A DNA stretch of 27,804 nucleotides from Loktanella sp. UBA3435 (GCA_002378665.1 DFSO01000023.1:1-27804); one strand, 5' to 3'; numbered from the stretch's first letter, positions 16,107 through 24,762 are shown. Translations and numbers: made by a program. Notes: generated by a model not told the origin, from the letters alone.

Positions 16107-16386
16107 ATACAACCTTTTTTCAACACTATATCCCAAAATTATCAGTCGCGGCGCTCGCGAAGGTATGGTTATGGTGGGGAAAAATGCCGTCAAGCAATCA
16201 CATTACCGAATGAAACGAAAGTTGCGATAATTTGCACAAATAGGGTCCGCTACCAGAACGTGCACGGAACCAATTTAGAGTGCATCTTCGGATGAATTGG
16301 CCCGAAGCCGCGAGTTTTGACACCTTAACACTCAAAGCGCAGATCGTTGTTTCAAGGATTGTTCAGCTTTGGGTCATTCTTGCTAC

Positions 16387-17487
16387 TTAAATATCTTTGT
16401 TGGGAATGACAGACGTTTGGCCGATCTGCGCCAATACGATATTGGTTTCCGCCTTCAGGACACTCCAAAGTTCGTGCAAGCCTTCCTCGCCACCTGCCGC
16501 AATAGCGAACTGCAAGATGCGGCCAAGAAAACAAAAATTAGCCCCCTGCTGATAAGCCTTCACAACATCGTCACCACTGCGAAGCCCCGTGTCATAGAAA
16601 AGCGGAAAGTCTGCCCCGACCACTGCGCGTATCTTTTCAAGTGCAAGAATAGGGCGTGGCGCGCTGTCTAGTTGTCGTGAACCGTGGCTGGAAACTTGGA
16701 TGGCATCGACGCCGGCGGCCTTCAGGATCATTGCATCCTCAGCATCCAGAACGCCCTTCACGACAAGCTTGCCATCCCATATATCACGGAGTCTCGCAAG
16801 CGTGTCCCAGTTCGCCTTTGCGCGGCTTTCGGTGCGATCAAATGTGTAGCCGTCTCGCTGGAAATTGGCCATTTCGGGCCGCCCTTTTGCAAGGGTCGTC
16901 AGCGACCAACGCGGATGTAGCGCAAAGTCGAGGAACTGTTTCGGCCCGATCCGAAACGGCATCGTGAACCCATGCCGCAGCTCGCGCGGCCTACGCCCCA
17001 CCTCTGGCACATCTACGGTCAAAACGATCGTTTTATAACCCGCCGATTGTGCTCGCTCGACCAGCTTAAAGGTGCCAGACCCATCGCCGCTAAAATAGAG
17101 TTGGAACCACGCGTGACCTTCAGCCGCCTCGATTAATGGTTCCATTGCCGTTGAAGCCACGGTTGAGACCCCAAGCGGCACATGTTCACGCGCGGCCAAG
17201 CGCGCCAGCATCAAATCAGCGCCGGGCGCAGACAGGTTGCACATGCCCATTGGGCTAATCCCAAAAGGTGCCTTGGCCATCGGCCCAAAGAGCGGAACAG
17301 CCAAGGATCGATTGCTTACGTCCCGCAGAATGCGTGGGCGCAACTCAATCGCGTCAAGGGCCGCCCGATTACGCGCAGCCCCCGTTTCATCGCCTGCGGC
17401 ACCATCGATATAATCGAAAATCATGCGCGGCAAACGACGACGTGCTAGCCGTCGTGCGTCCGCACTTGAATGGATGCCAATAGCCAT
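16387..17487 (-). CDS. slcD: FMN-dependent 2-hydroxyacid dehydrogenase, probable 3-sulfolactate dehydrogenase
   Basis: A protein of 366 residues in the L-lactate dehydrogenase (LldD)/glycolate oxidase family, a TIM barrel binding FMN. Seen, with the expected catalytic set: Tyr26 in DYIDGAAGDE, Tyr131 in FQLYF, Asp159 in TVDVP, Lys244 in LVVKG, His268 and Arg271 in VSSHGSRQLD, and the FMN phosphate loop DTGLRSGDDVVKA plus FLGR. The usual VSNHG Asn is Ser here. It starts 3 bp after comE and is the last gene of the operon. Context suggests it oxidises sulfolactate to sulfopyruvate, the ComDE substrate, which is the SlcD role described for Roseovarius nubinhibens as I recall. Electrons probably go to the respiratory chain. 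Substrate and stereospecificity are inferred; a lactate or glycolate enzyme is the alternative. Confidence 0.82.
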   Translation of the reverse strand: MAIGIHSSADARRLARRRLPRMIFDYIDGAAGDETGAARNRAALDAIELRPRILRDVSNRSLAVPLFGPMAKAPFGISPMGMCNLSAPGADLMLARLAAREHVPLGVSTVASTAMEPLIEAAEGHAWFQLYFSGDGSGTFKLVERAQSAGYKTIVLTVDVPEVGRRPRELRHGFTMPFRIGPKQFLDFALHPRWSLTTLAKGRPEMANFQRDGYTFDRTESRAKANWDTLARLRDIWDGKLVVKGVLDAEDAMILKAAGVDAIQVSSHGSRQLDSAPRPILALEKIRAVVGADFPLFYDTGLRSGDDVVKAYQQGANFCFLGRILQFAIAAGGEEGLHELWSVLKAETNIVLAQIGQTSVIPNKDI

Positions 17488-17490
17488 CGG

Positions 17491-18045
17491 TTAGCTTGCC
17501 ACGGCCTTCATAAACCGATCACGGATCACAACAGGATCCATGGTGATAACAGGCAGTTTGATGTTGCCGCTGTCGCATTTCACCACGATCACGGTCATCT
17601 TTTTGCTATCAATCGCTGCTTGCAAAACCTTGCCAGTGTCGACGTCTATGCAAACGACGACATTCTCGCAACCACAGGCTTCGGCCACTTTTTCAAGCTT
17701 GGTTTTCTTGCCTGCATAGGTTGGCTGGTCACCCGTCGAGCCATATGACCCATTGTCGATAATCATCAAGATATAGTTGTCGGCCACGTTGTTAGCGATG
17801 GTTGGCAGCGTGCCAAGGTTCGTCAAAACAGAACCGTCACCGTCAATCGAGATCACAGTTTTAGGTTGCGACAAAGCAAGGCCCAGCCCGATGGACGAGG
17901 ATAGGCCCATCGTGCCAAGCATGTAAAAATTCTTGGCATTGTCGTCGATCATATGCAGCTCTTGGCTGGGCAGACCAATGTTACAAACGACCAATTGGTC
18001 ATGAAGAATTGGCGCGATTTCGCGCAGGATTTCTGAACGGATCAT
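17491..18045 (-). CDS. comE: Sulfopyruvate decarboxylase beta subunit
   Basis: The ThDP-binding subunit (184 residues) of sulfopyruvate decarboxylase, which converts 3-sulfopyruvate to sulfoacetaldehyde and CO2. Seen: the ThDP/magnesium motif beginning GDGS at 69-72 and ending with Asn98 in IIDNGSYGSTGDQ, and GTMGLSSSIGLGLAL before it. Start: ATG at 18045, overlapping the comD stop as ATGA; a longer in-frame start at 18105 lies inside comD. ComE carries the PP domain, while ComD supplies the PYR domain; both are needed for an active site. In archaea the pair makes coenzyme M; in roseobacters it works in sulfonate breakdown. Confidence 0.93.
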   Translation of the reverse strand: MIRSEILREIAPILHDQLVVCNIGLPSQELHMIDDNAKNFYMLGTMGLSSSIGLGLALSQPKTVISIDGDGSVLTNLGTLPTIANNVADNYILMIIDNGSYGSTGDQPTYAGKKTKLEKVAEACGCENVVVCIDVDTGKVLQAAIDSKKMTVIVVKCDSGNIKLPVITMDPVVIRDRFMKAVAS

Positions 18046-18548
18046 TGGTCGCCGTAGCCTCCCCAGAAGGACGCATCCGTCAGGATCGCCACAGGTTTGT
18101 TGCACATGAATGTGTATTTCAGAATCGCGTCAAGCTCGCTGGCGTCGCTTTCCTTGTGAAAGTGATAAGTCGGGATGTGCATCTGCGCGAGCAGCGCCTT
18201 GGTATGCACAGCCATCTCGACCTGACAAGCCACAGGTTCACGAAGCTCTCCACGGTAGGAAATGATCATAGGAAGCGGCATCCGGTAGTACTGGGTCAAC
18301 GTCGCAAGCGTATTGATCGTCACACCAATTGCGGTGTTTTGCATGATGATTGCAGGGCGTTTGCCGCCCATCCACGCACCAGCGCAAAGGCCCATTCCCT
18401 CGTCTTCTTTATTCGACGGGATATGGAAGATTTCAGGGCGTGCATCGACTTCTTCGATCACACCAGCCAGTTGTTTACATGGCACGGTGGTCACGAATGA
18501 AATGCCATTCGCCACCATATCGTCCACGATTTTCTTATCTATACTCAA
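18042..18548 (-). CDS. comD: Sulfopyruvate decarboxylase alpha subunit
   Basis: The PYR-domain subunit (168 residues) of sulfopyruvate decarboxylase. Seen: FVTTVPCKQLAGVIEE at the N-terminus, the acidic NKEDEGMGLCAGAWMGG where a glutamate (about residue 48 or 50) should activate ThDP, MQNTAIGVTINTLATL, and PMIISYRGELREP. Start ATG at 18548 has AAGGAG about 12 bases upstream. It is 48 bp after hpsP, the largest gap in the lower half of the operon, with its own good ribosome site, so the comDE-slcD part could be an independently acquired module. Confidence 0.93.
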   Translation of the reverse strand: MSIDKKIVDDMVANGISFVTTVPCKQLAGVIEEVDARPEIFHIPSNKEDEGMGLCAGAWMGGKRPAIIMQNTAIGVTINTLATLTQYYRMPLPMIISYRGELREPVACQVEMAVHTKALLAQMHIPTYHFHKESDASELDAILKYTFMCNKPVAILTDASFWGGYGDQ

Positions 18549-18596
18549 GGGTCGCTCCTTCGCGGGATGAAAAGTTAAAACAAGTGATAGAGCAGA

Positions 18597-19595
18597 TCAG
18601 GCAAGGTCGTCACCCGTCGGCTCAAGGATTATTTTTGGGGCCGCAACGCGGCCCGCACGGATATCGTCAAAGGCGGCTTGACCTTGGCTCAGGGACCGCT
18701 GCTCTGTCCAATCAAGTGCCCCGAGGCGTCCGTCAAAAATCGCTTCTGCGGTATCGCGGAAATCTTGCGCGGTATAGGTATAGGTCCCGACAAAGCTGAT
18801 CTCTTGCAAGGTCATCCGGCGAATATCGAGCCCACCGGCCCCTTCGCCAAGACCGATGTGCATGATCACGCCGCCCGGATTTGTGATCTTGGTCGCATCC
18901 GCCCGCGTCGCCGCATATCCGACCCCGTCAATCACCAGATCGGCAGAGGTGACGACATCAGGCGCAACAGCGTCGAAGCCATCGATCTGATCCAGCGTTG
19001 CACGGCGTAGCGCATTGGGTTCAGCCACGGTAATTTTCGTCGCCCCAAAGGCCCGCAGCGCAAGGGCCGCGCCAACGCCGATCGCACCACCGCCAATAAC
19101 ATGGCAGGCTGCATCTTTGAGATGCAAACTCAGCGCAGCAGCGCCCAATCGTACTGCATGCCAACCACAGGCCAAAGGCTCTGCAAGGGCCGCTTTACGC
19201 AGAGGCACATCATCGGGCACCGTCACGAGGTTCTCGTCACGCATCACCACCATTTCGGCAAACGCGCCTTCGCGTGGCGGCATCGAAATGATCATCCGCT
19301 CGGGGCAGAGGTTGTCGCGCCCCGCCTTACAAGCCCGACACTTCCCACAGGTCACCAGCGGATTGATCGTAACCCGTGTCCCATCCCGCGGCCCACCAAC
19401 AATCGTGCCCGCCGCCTCATGACCCAAGATCAATGGCGACGGTCGCCGCTCGTCATGCCCCAAAAACGCATGCATGTCTGATCCGCAAATGCCCGAAGCC
19501 TCAACGCGGATCAGGCTTTGGCCCGCACCCGCAAAAGGATCAGGCATGTCCCGATATGTCAGCTTTTCAACTGCGTCATAAACCAAAGCCTTCAT
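18597..19595 (-). CDS. hpsP: Zinc alcohol dehydrogenase, probable DHPS 2-dehydrogenase
   Basis: A protein of 332 residues in the medium-chain zinc dehydrogenase family. Seen: catalytic zinc ligands Cys37 in GICGSDMH and His59-Glu60 in LGHEAAG, structural zinc cysteines 83, 86, 89 and 97 (CGKCRACKAGRDNLC), and the nucleotide motif GGGAIG. In Cupriavidus pinatubonensis, HpsO and HpsP are 2-dehydrogenases of opposite stereospecificity that interconvert the two DHPS enantiomers through the 2-keto compound, feeding the enantiomer used by HpsN. Which enantiomer this enzyme takes cannot be read from the sequence. Its ATG overlaps the hpsO stop as ATGA. Confidence 0.87.
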   Translation of the reverse strand: MKALVYDAVEKLTYRDMPDPFAGAGQSLIRVEASGICGSDMHAFLGHDERRPSPLILGHEAAGTIVGGPRDGTRVTINPLVTCGKCRACKAGRDNLCPERMIISMPPREGAFAEMVVMRDENLVTVPDDVPLRKAALAEPLACGWHAVRLGAAALSLHLKDAACHVIGGGAIGVGAALALRAFGATKITVAEPNALRRATLDQIDGFDAVAPDVVTSADLVIDGVGYAATRADATKITNPGGVIMHIGLGEGAGGLDIRRMTLQEISFVGTYTYTAQDFRDTAEAIFDGRLGALDWTEQRSLSQGQAAFDDIRAGRVAAPKIILEPTGDDLA

Positions 19596-20353
19596 TTCGC
19601 GGTGAACCCCCCGTCAACCATTAGCACCTGACCTGTGACATAAGACGAGGCGTTTGAGCATAAAAACAACAGCGGCCCGTCGATATCCTCAAGCGCACCA
19701 TTGCGCCCGATGCAAGTCTGCGCTGCATTGCGTGCCGCCCGCTCAGGGTCGGCAAAAACCGGACCAGTCAGTTCGGTCGGAAAGAACCCCGGTCCAATTG
19801 CGTTGGCCGTGATGCCCGCACGCGACCACGCCTCGGCCATGGCACGGGTCAACTGTCCGATCCCGGCCTTGGACGCGCCATAGGCGATCCCCGCAGGAAA
19901 AGCGCGGGTGGTTTGCAGGCTGGCAAAATTCACGATGCGACCCCAACCCTTTGCTTTCATCGCAGGCACGAGGGCTTGGCTCAGAAAGAAGGGTGCCGCC
20001 AGATTGAGGTTCATCGTCACATCCCAGCCCGCGTCCGTGACATCATCCGCCGCTTCGCGGGTGTTGATCCCAGCGGCATGCACGAGGATATCAGGTGCGC
20101 CAAACGGCTCAGTGATCCGCCTCGCAATATCGGCAATCTGATCGCGCTGCGACAGGTCAGCCGCGACAGCGGCAGCATTCGCCCCTGTGCGCGCAACCCA
20201 ATCGTCCAGCGCATCTGCTCGGCGCGCAACGCCAACGACGCGCGCGCCTGCATTCGCCAAGGCAATCGCTGCACGCTGGCCCAAGCCAGCGCTGGCGCCG
20301 GTGACACAAGCCACCCGCCCCGTCAGATCAAAAAGATCGCGCGGATCACCCAT
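19592..20353 (-). CDS. hpsO: SDR oxidoreductase, probable DHPS 2-dehydrogenase
   Basis: A classical short-chain dehydrogenase of 253 residues. Seen: cofactor motif TGASAGLG at 18-25, HAAGI in place of NNAGI, catalytic Ser145, Tyr158 and Lys162 (YGASK), and the C-terminal YVTGQVLMVDGGF. GVARR after the second strand suggests an arginine near the cofactor, which may allow NADP as well as NAD. It is assigned as HpsO from its place between hpsN and hpsP; sequence alone would only say SDR. Its start lies within the last codons of hpsN (8-bp overlap), so translation is coupled. Confidence 0.87.
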   Translation of the reverse strand: MGDPRDLFDLTGRVACVTGASAGLGQRAAIALANAGARVVGVARRADALDDWVARTGANAAAVAADLSQRDQIADIARRITEPFGAPDILVHAAGINTREAADDVTDAGWDVTMNLNLAAPFFLSQALVPAMKAKGWGRIVNFASLQTTRAFPAGIAYGASKAGIGQLTRAMAEAWSRAGITANAIGPGFFPTELTGPVFADPERAARNAAQTCIGRNGALEDIDGPLLFLCSNASSYVTGQVLMVDGGFTAK

Positions 20354-21653
20354 TGGCAGTCAAATCGAAGTTTTCACCAGGGAAGTATTTGGCAAGGCGC
20401 ACGTCAGCCGCGCGCGCGTGACCTTCCATACCTTCCAAACGCGAGATACGCGCTGTAGCTTGTGCAACCCGCTTTGACCCTTCGCGGGTGGATTTCTGCC
20501 ATGTTACGATCTTCATATACTTGTGCACAGAAAGGCCACCTGTATATCCCGCAGCACCGGATGTCGGCAGCACGTGGTTTGTGCCCGACGCCTTATCGCC
20601 GTAAGACACGGTCGTCTCTTCGCCCAAGAACAACGAGCCATAGCAGGACAAGCGGCTCAACCACCAATCGAGATCTTGCGCCTGCACGGTTAGATGCTCT
20701 GGCGCGTATTCATCGGAACAGGCCGCCATTTCTTCGCGGTCGGAACAGACAATCACCTCTGCATAATCGCGCCACGCGGCAAAGGCGTTGTCGCGGTTCA
20801 ATTCTGGTAGGTCTTCGATCAAGGCAGGCACCCGGGCCATCACATCTTCGGCCAAAGCGCGGTCATCAGTGATCAGCCAAACGGGTGAGTTATAGCCGTG
20901 CTCGGCCTGCGACACCAAATCGGTCGCCACGATATGCGGGTCAGCGGTTTTATCAGCAAGGATCAAACTATCGGTCGGTCCTGCGATCATATCAATGCCA
21001 ACGCGGCCAAACAGAATACGCTTGGCCTCGGCTACAAACTGGTTTCCGGGGCCAACAAGAATGTTCGCTTTTGGCAATCCAAACAGGCCGAATGTCATCG
21101 CGGCCACACCCTGCACACCGCCCAGCGCCATGACCGTGTCAGCACCGCAAATATGGGCCGCATAGACAATCGCAGGGGCAACACCCACGCCGGGACGGGG
21201 CGGAGATGTTGCGATAATATGCTTACAACCCGCTACCTTCGCCGTCGTCACCGTCATAATCGCAGAGGCGATGTGGCTATAACGCCCACCTGGAATATAG
21301 CAGCCCGCCGCCTCAACAGGGATCGCCTTTTGACCCGCGATCAACCCTGGCACGACCTCGTATTCGATATCGCTGACAGTTGCCTTTTGGGCTTGGGCAA
21401 AACGTTTGACGTTGTCATGGGCGAACTGGATGTCTTCCTTGAGTTTTTGCGGAACGAGATCACAGGCGGCGGCAATCTCGGCCTCTGTCAGGATAATGTT
21501 GCCGTCGTATTTATCAAACTTCGCAGCATACTCGCGTGCTTTGTCGTCACCACCCGCCTCGATATCGTCAAGGATACCGCGCACAAGGTCGTGCACATCA
21601 GAGGCACCAGACTGGGCCGTCAAAGTCGCTTTCTTAAGATAGTCACGTGTCAT
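20346..21653 (-). CDS. hpsN: Sulfopropanediol 3-dehydrogenase, histidinol-dehydrogenase-like
   Basis: A 435-residue protein in the histidinol dehydrogenase superfamily. HpsN oxidises (R)-DHPS in two NAD-dependent steps to (R)-3-sulfolactate, as HisD turns an alcohol into an acid. Seen: GCYIPGGRYSHIASAIMT, GPGNQFVAEAKR, DMIAGPTDSLILAD, zinc-site Gln249 and His252 in SQAEHG, catalytic Glu319-His320 in APEHL, Asp353 in YGDKASGTNHVLPT, and the final ligand His412 in EGHARAAD. All HisD catalytic positions are present, so histidinol dehydrogenase is the formal alternative. The TRAP, hpsO, hpsP and comDE neighbours and the absence of his genes nearby argue for HpsN. Start ATG at 21653 with AAGGTG upstream, 12 bp after dctM. 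Confidence 0.95.
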   Translation of the reverse strand: MTRDYLKKATLTAQSGASDVHDLVRGILDDIEAGGDDKAREYAAKFDKYDGNIILTEAEIAAACDLVPQKLKEDIQFAHDNVKRFAQAQKATVSDIEYEVVPGLIAGQKAIPVEAAGCYIPGGRYSHIASAIMTVTTAKVAGCKHIIATSPPRPGVGVAPAIVYAAHICGADTVMALGGVQGVAAMTFGLFGLPKANILVGPGNQFVAEAKRILFGRVGIDMIAGPTDSLILADKTADPHIVATDLVSQAEHGYNSPVWLITDDRALAEDVMARVPALIEDLPELNRDNAFAAWRDYAEVIVCSDREEMAACSDEYAPEHLTVQAQDLDWWLSRLSCYGSLFLGEETTVSYGDKASGTNHVLPTSGAAGYTGGLSVHKYMKIVTWQKSTREGSKRVAQATARISRLEGMEGHARAADVRLAKYFPGENFDLTANG

Positions 21654-21665
21654 TATGGGTACACC

Positions 21666-22994
21666 TTATTTGTAGATATCGGGAAGCAAAGTGGTCGAAA
21701 TCGCAGGAATGAAGGCAATCAAAAGCACAACAATCAGCATGAAGAAGACAAATGGCACAGCGCGCCACGCGATTTTGAGGATGGATTCACCAGTGATGCC
21801 TGAGACCACAAACAGGTTCAAGCCCAGAGGAGGCGTGATAAAACCAACCCCAAGAGCCGTGATCATCATGATGCAAAACTGGATTTCATTCATGCCGATA
21901 TTGTCGGCGAGCGGCTTGAGGATCGGCGCCAGAATAACGATATTCGGGGTCGTTTCCATCACGCAGCCAGCGGCAATCAGGATACCGATCATCATCAAGA
22001 TCAGAAGCGTCGTATTATCCGTCAACGCGGTGATCGAATAGACAAAGCCCTGAGGCACACCCATGATCGCCAAGGCCTGCGCCAATGGCAGCGAAAAGGC
22101 GATGATCGGCAGAATGATCCCGTTCACCTTGGCAGAGCTGAGCAACATCGCGGGAAAGTCAGAGAGCTTGAGCGTGCCAAGCACAAAGCCGATAATGATC
22201 GTCACAATGACGGCCGTCGCCCCTGCTTCGGTTGGCGTGAGTTTTCCTGAGAAAATTCCATAAAAGATGATGCCCGGCACTATGAATGCATACCAGCCAG
22301 AGACCACAGCGCTCCGTAAACCGGTTAGGTATTCGTTCAGTGAAAGATTACCGCCGCCTTCATAGCCGTAAATGCGGTTCACCACGATGTTGGTCACGAG
22401 GATCGACGTCAGGATCAAAAGACCCGGAATGAGAGCGGCCAAAAACAACGTCGAGGCCGATATCCCCAAAACCAAACCAATGATAATATAAGCAATCGAA
22501 GGCGGGATCAGGATACCCGTACACGCCCCTGCCGCCACAAGTGCGCAGGCGTAAGGGCGCGGATATCCAGCCTCAACCAGTCGGTCGATTGTCATACGCC
22601 CAACGGCCGCGGCACCCGCCGCATCCGAGCCAGAGATCGCAGCGAACATGCCGCAGACAAGGACTGTCGCAGACCCAAAGCCACCTTTGGCAAATTGGGT
22701 CAGTGCCTCGGCCACATCAAGGAATTTACGCGAAAGCCCTGTGCGCACGAGAACGTCGCCCGTCAGAATAAAGAGCGGCACCGCGGTCAAGGCAAAGGCA
22801 TCAATCCCAGAGAAAAGGCTCTCGCCCACAAGCTCCAGCGGCAAGTCGCCAGACAGATACAGCATCGCAATCGCCGTGACACCGATGGAGGCCCACACAG
22901 GCACCGCCAGCGCACAAAGCACGACAAACAAGATGACAGGCAGATAGAAATCCCATCCGAGCTCAACTGCTTGTTGAAGGGTATTAAACAGCAT
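21666..22994 (-). CDS. dctM: TRAP transporter large membrane subunit (DctM type)
   Basis: The 442-residue ion-coupled transport subunit of a tripartite TRAP system, with about twelve membrane helices. Seen: GMFAAISGSDAAGAAAVGRM, the conserved DctM pocket region, IPPSIAYIIIGLVLGISA, PTEAGATAVIVTIIIGF, and GFITPPLGLNLFV near the C-terminus. With DctQ it imports the ligand delivered by DctP using a sodium gradient. Its place immediately before hpsN points to DHPS as substrate, as with the TRAP system called hpsKLM in roseobacters. GAGGGGAC precedes the ATG at 22994, 11 bp after dctQ. Confidence 0.94.
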   Translation of the reverse strand: MLFNTLQQAVELGWDFYLPVILFVVLCALAVPVWASIGVTAIAMLYLSGDLPLELVGESLFSGIDAFALTAVPLFILTGDVLVRTGLSRKFLDVAEALTQFAKGGFGSATVLVCGMFAAISGSDAAGAAAVGRMTIDRLVEAGYPRPYACALVAAGACTGILIPPSIAYIIIGLVLGISASTLFLAALIPGLLILTSILVTNIVVNRIYGYEGGGNLSLNEYLTGLRSAVVSGWYAFIVPGIIFYGIFSGKLTPTEAGATAVIVTIIIGFVLGTLKLSDFPAMLLSSAKVNGIILPIIAFSLPLAQALAIMGVPQGFVYSITALTDNTTLLILMMIGILIAAGCVMETTPNIVILAPILKPLADNIGMNEIQFCIMMITALGVGFITPPLGLNLFVVSGITGESILKIAWRAVPFVFFMLIVVLLIAFIPAISTTLLPDIYK

Positions 22995-23005
22995 GTGACG
23001 TCCCC

Positions 23006-23518
23006 TCAGTCGAACAATTTATCGCCTTCGTAGACGGGGGTACCGTCACGCAGGCTGCGAAAATCGCGTTTGATGGATTGGAAAAGTCGCAAGATCATCA
23101 GGCCGAAACCGATGGGGACAGCCATGAGAAACCAGACGAGCGAAACCCGCAATCCGTGGCTCACTGACCCGAACTCCCAAGAGACCATTACCGTTTCAAA
23201 AGACCAGACGAGGGCACCAATGGCGACGGCCAGCATGACAAAGTCCCCGAAAATGTAGAGCAATGCCTTTAGTCGGGGGCTTAGATAATGCATCAGCACA
23301 TCGATGCGAATATGCGCGCGTTCTTTCACCGCCGCAGCCGCACCGATCCACGCGAGATAGATGAATGAATAACGGACGATTTCTTCGCCCCAGATCGAGG
23401 AGTAAGAGAACACTTCGCGGCGCAATACCTCGACGGCCATCGTGATGACCAGCATCGAATAGAACACCAAAAGCGCCCATTTCTCCGCATTGCGGTCGAG
23501 TAGTCTTAGGAAATGCAT
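23006..23518 (-). CDS. dctQ: TRAP transporter small membrane subunit (DctQ type)
   Basis: A four-helix DctQ subunit of 170 residues. Seen: hydrophobic segments at about 15-33, 48-63, 85-105 and 127-145; WGEEIVRYSFIYLAWIGAAAAVKERAHIRIDVL is the characteristic loop and helix between segments one and three. It forms the membrane unit with DctM. Start: ATG at 23518 preceded by GAGGTGA; a GTG directly before it is an alternative. It is separated from dctP by 63 bp containing a GC-rich hairpin. Confidence 0.93.
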   Translation of the reverse strand: MHFLRLLDRNAEKWALLVFYSMLVITMAVEVLRREVFSYSSIWGEEIVRYSFIYLAWIGAAAAVKERAHIRIDVLMHYLSPRLKALLYIFGDFVMLAVAIGALVWSFETVMVSWEFGSVSHGLRVSLVWFLMAVPIGFGLMILRLFQSIKRDFRSLRDGTPVYEGDKLFD

Positions 23519-23552
23519 CACTCACCTCACCAGCTTGCGGACATGGAATGCA

Positions 23553-23570
23553 GGCGCCGCATCGGGCGCC
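23553..23570 (-). other. GC-rich intercistronic hairpin between dctP and dctQ
   Basis: GGCGCC (23553-23558) and GGCGCC (23565-23570) form a 6-bp all-GC stem with a 6-base loop, beginning 11 bases after the dctP stop in transcription direction. No T-run follows, so it is not a full terminator. Hairpins at this position often protect the binding-protein message from 3' decay, so that the solute-binding protein is made in excess over the membrane subunits. Confidence 0.55.
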
Positions 23571-23581
23571 CGCACAGTGAT

Positions 23582-24730
23582 TTACGCGTCGTGGACGTAG
23601 TAGCGGCCTATTGTTCCCGCTGCTTCTTCCAGTTTCGCAAAGACATCCATGGAGCCTGCAAGTTCGGTTTTGAAGCTATCCCACTCTGGCAATTGGTAGC
23701 CGCCAACGGACTGCCACTCGGCCAATTGGTCATCTGACAGCGAATGGAATTCAACGCCCGCTTTGCGCAATTCCGCCATCGCGTAGTTCCGCGATGATGG
23801 TACTTTGGCAAGGTTCTGGTGGCGTGTGATCTCGGACGCTTCCATGATCCCGTCCTGAATGTCAGCGGGCATGGAATTGAACCACTCAAGGTTACAAGAG
23901 TAAACTTGGCTGTCTGGCACCGCTTGGGTGAATGTCACGTGCGACAAGATATCCTTGAAGCCAAAGACATAAAGCGCGCCAACGGATGGATCGAGCGCAT
24001 CAGCAACACCCTGCTTGATCGCAGAAGGTGTTTCGCCCCATGCAACTGGTGTCGGGTTTGCGCCAACCATACGGTAGTACTGCTGCAACATCGCCGAACC
24101 CGGAACGCGGAATTTCACGCCGCTCAGATCGCTAGGAGAAAGAACAGCGCCTGCCCCACCCTTACGAACCGCAACAACGCGCGGGTCGATATTGACGTAG
24201 AACAGCGGCTTAAAGCCAGCGGCCTCAACCTTTGGGTTCACTTCCGTCGCCCAAACATCGGAATGCACCAAGTTGGTGAAACGTTGATTAGACCCACACA
24301 GGTATGGCAAGTTGATCAGGTCAGTCACAGGCGCAAATGGCGCAAAGTTCGAAATCGAATGCTGTGCCGCTTGGATCGTGCCACCTTGCACTTTCTGGAC
24401 CAGCTCACCGCCCGAACCCAACTGACCACCGGGGGCCAATTTCACGTAGACCTTACCGTTCGTGGCATTCTGGATGTTCTCCTTAAGGTCCAACTGCATG
24501 ATCGGATAGCTGCGTGTCGCACCCAAAACATAGGCCGTTGCAATTGTCATAACATGCTCGGCCGCGGCCTCGCGGTCGCGTTCCTCATTTGCAGTTTGAG
24601 CGGCGACCTCAGTCGACCAGAGCGACCCAGCAGCACCAGCCACAAGAGCGGCTGTAAAGCTGCCCATGCCTGCAAGTTTCAGAAAATTACGGCGCTCTGC
24701 CGACTTGATTTCGTCGTTATGCTTTTTCAA
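23582..24730 (-). CDS. dctP: TRAP transporter solute-binding protein (DctP type), Tat-exported
   Basis: A periplasmic binding protein of 382 residues. Start: TTG at 24730, preceded by AGGGAGG eight bases upstream; the in-frame ATG ten codons earlier (24760) would place this ribosome site inside the gene. The N-terminus has a Tat signal, AERRNFLKLAGMG, with Arg13-Arg14, a hydrophobic stretch and a cleavage region near EVAAQ. The mature part shows the DctP pattern PGGQLGSGGELVQKVQGGTIQ, LINLPYLC, LSPSDLSGVKFRVPGS and AWGETPSAIKQGVADA. The arginine in KFRVPG is the usual carboxylate/sulfonate anchor. The likely ligand is DHPS by context. Tat rather than Sec export suggests folding in the cytoplasm first. 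Confidence 0.93.
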   Translation of the reverse strand: MKKHNDEIKSAERRNFLKLAGMGSFTAALVAGAAGSLWSTEVAAQTANEERDREAAAEHVMTIATAYVLGATRSYPIMQLDLKENIQNATNGKVYVKLAPGGQLGSGGELVQKVQGGTIQAAQHSISNFAPFAPVTDLINLPYLCGSNQRFTNLVHSDVWATEVNPKVEAAGFKPLFYVNIDPRVVAVRKGGAGAVLSPSDLSGVKFRVPGSAMLQQYYRMVGANPTPVAWGETPSAIKQGVADALDPSVGALYVFGFKDILSHVTFTQAVPDSQVYSCNLEWFNSMPADIQDGIMEASEITRHQNLAKVPSSRNYAMAELRKAGVEFHSLSDDQLAEWQSVGGYQLPEWDSFKTELAGSMDVFAKLEEAAGTIGRYYVHDA

Positions 24731-24762
24731 TGTATTGTCCTCCCTGGACGTCTGCGCCATGC

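Noticed and set aside
16270..16307. Overlapping inverted repeats CCAATT/AATTGG and CTTCGG/CCGAAG downstream of tRNA-Cys
   Set aside because: Stems are short (6 bp) with long loops and no T-run; such pairs arise by chance in a 280-bp gap. Not supported as a terminator or RNA gene.
20346..21653. Annotation as histidine-biosynthetic HisD
   Set aside because: Catalytic residues match HisD, but the neighbours are a TRAP system, hpsO, hpsP and comDE and no his genes are near, which fits HpsN.
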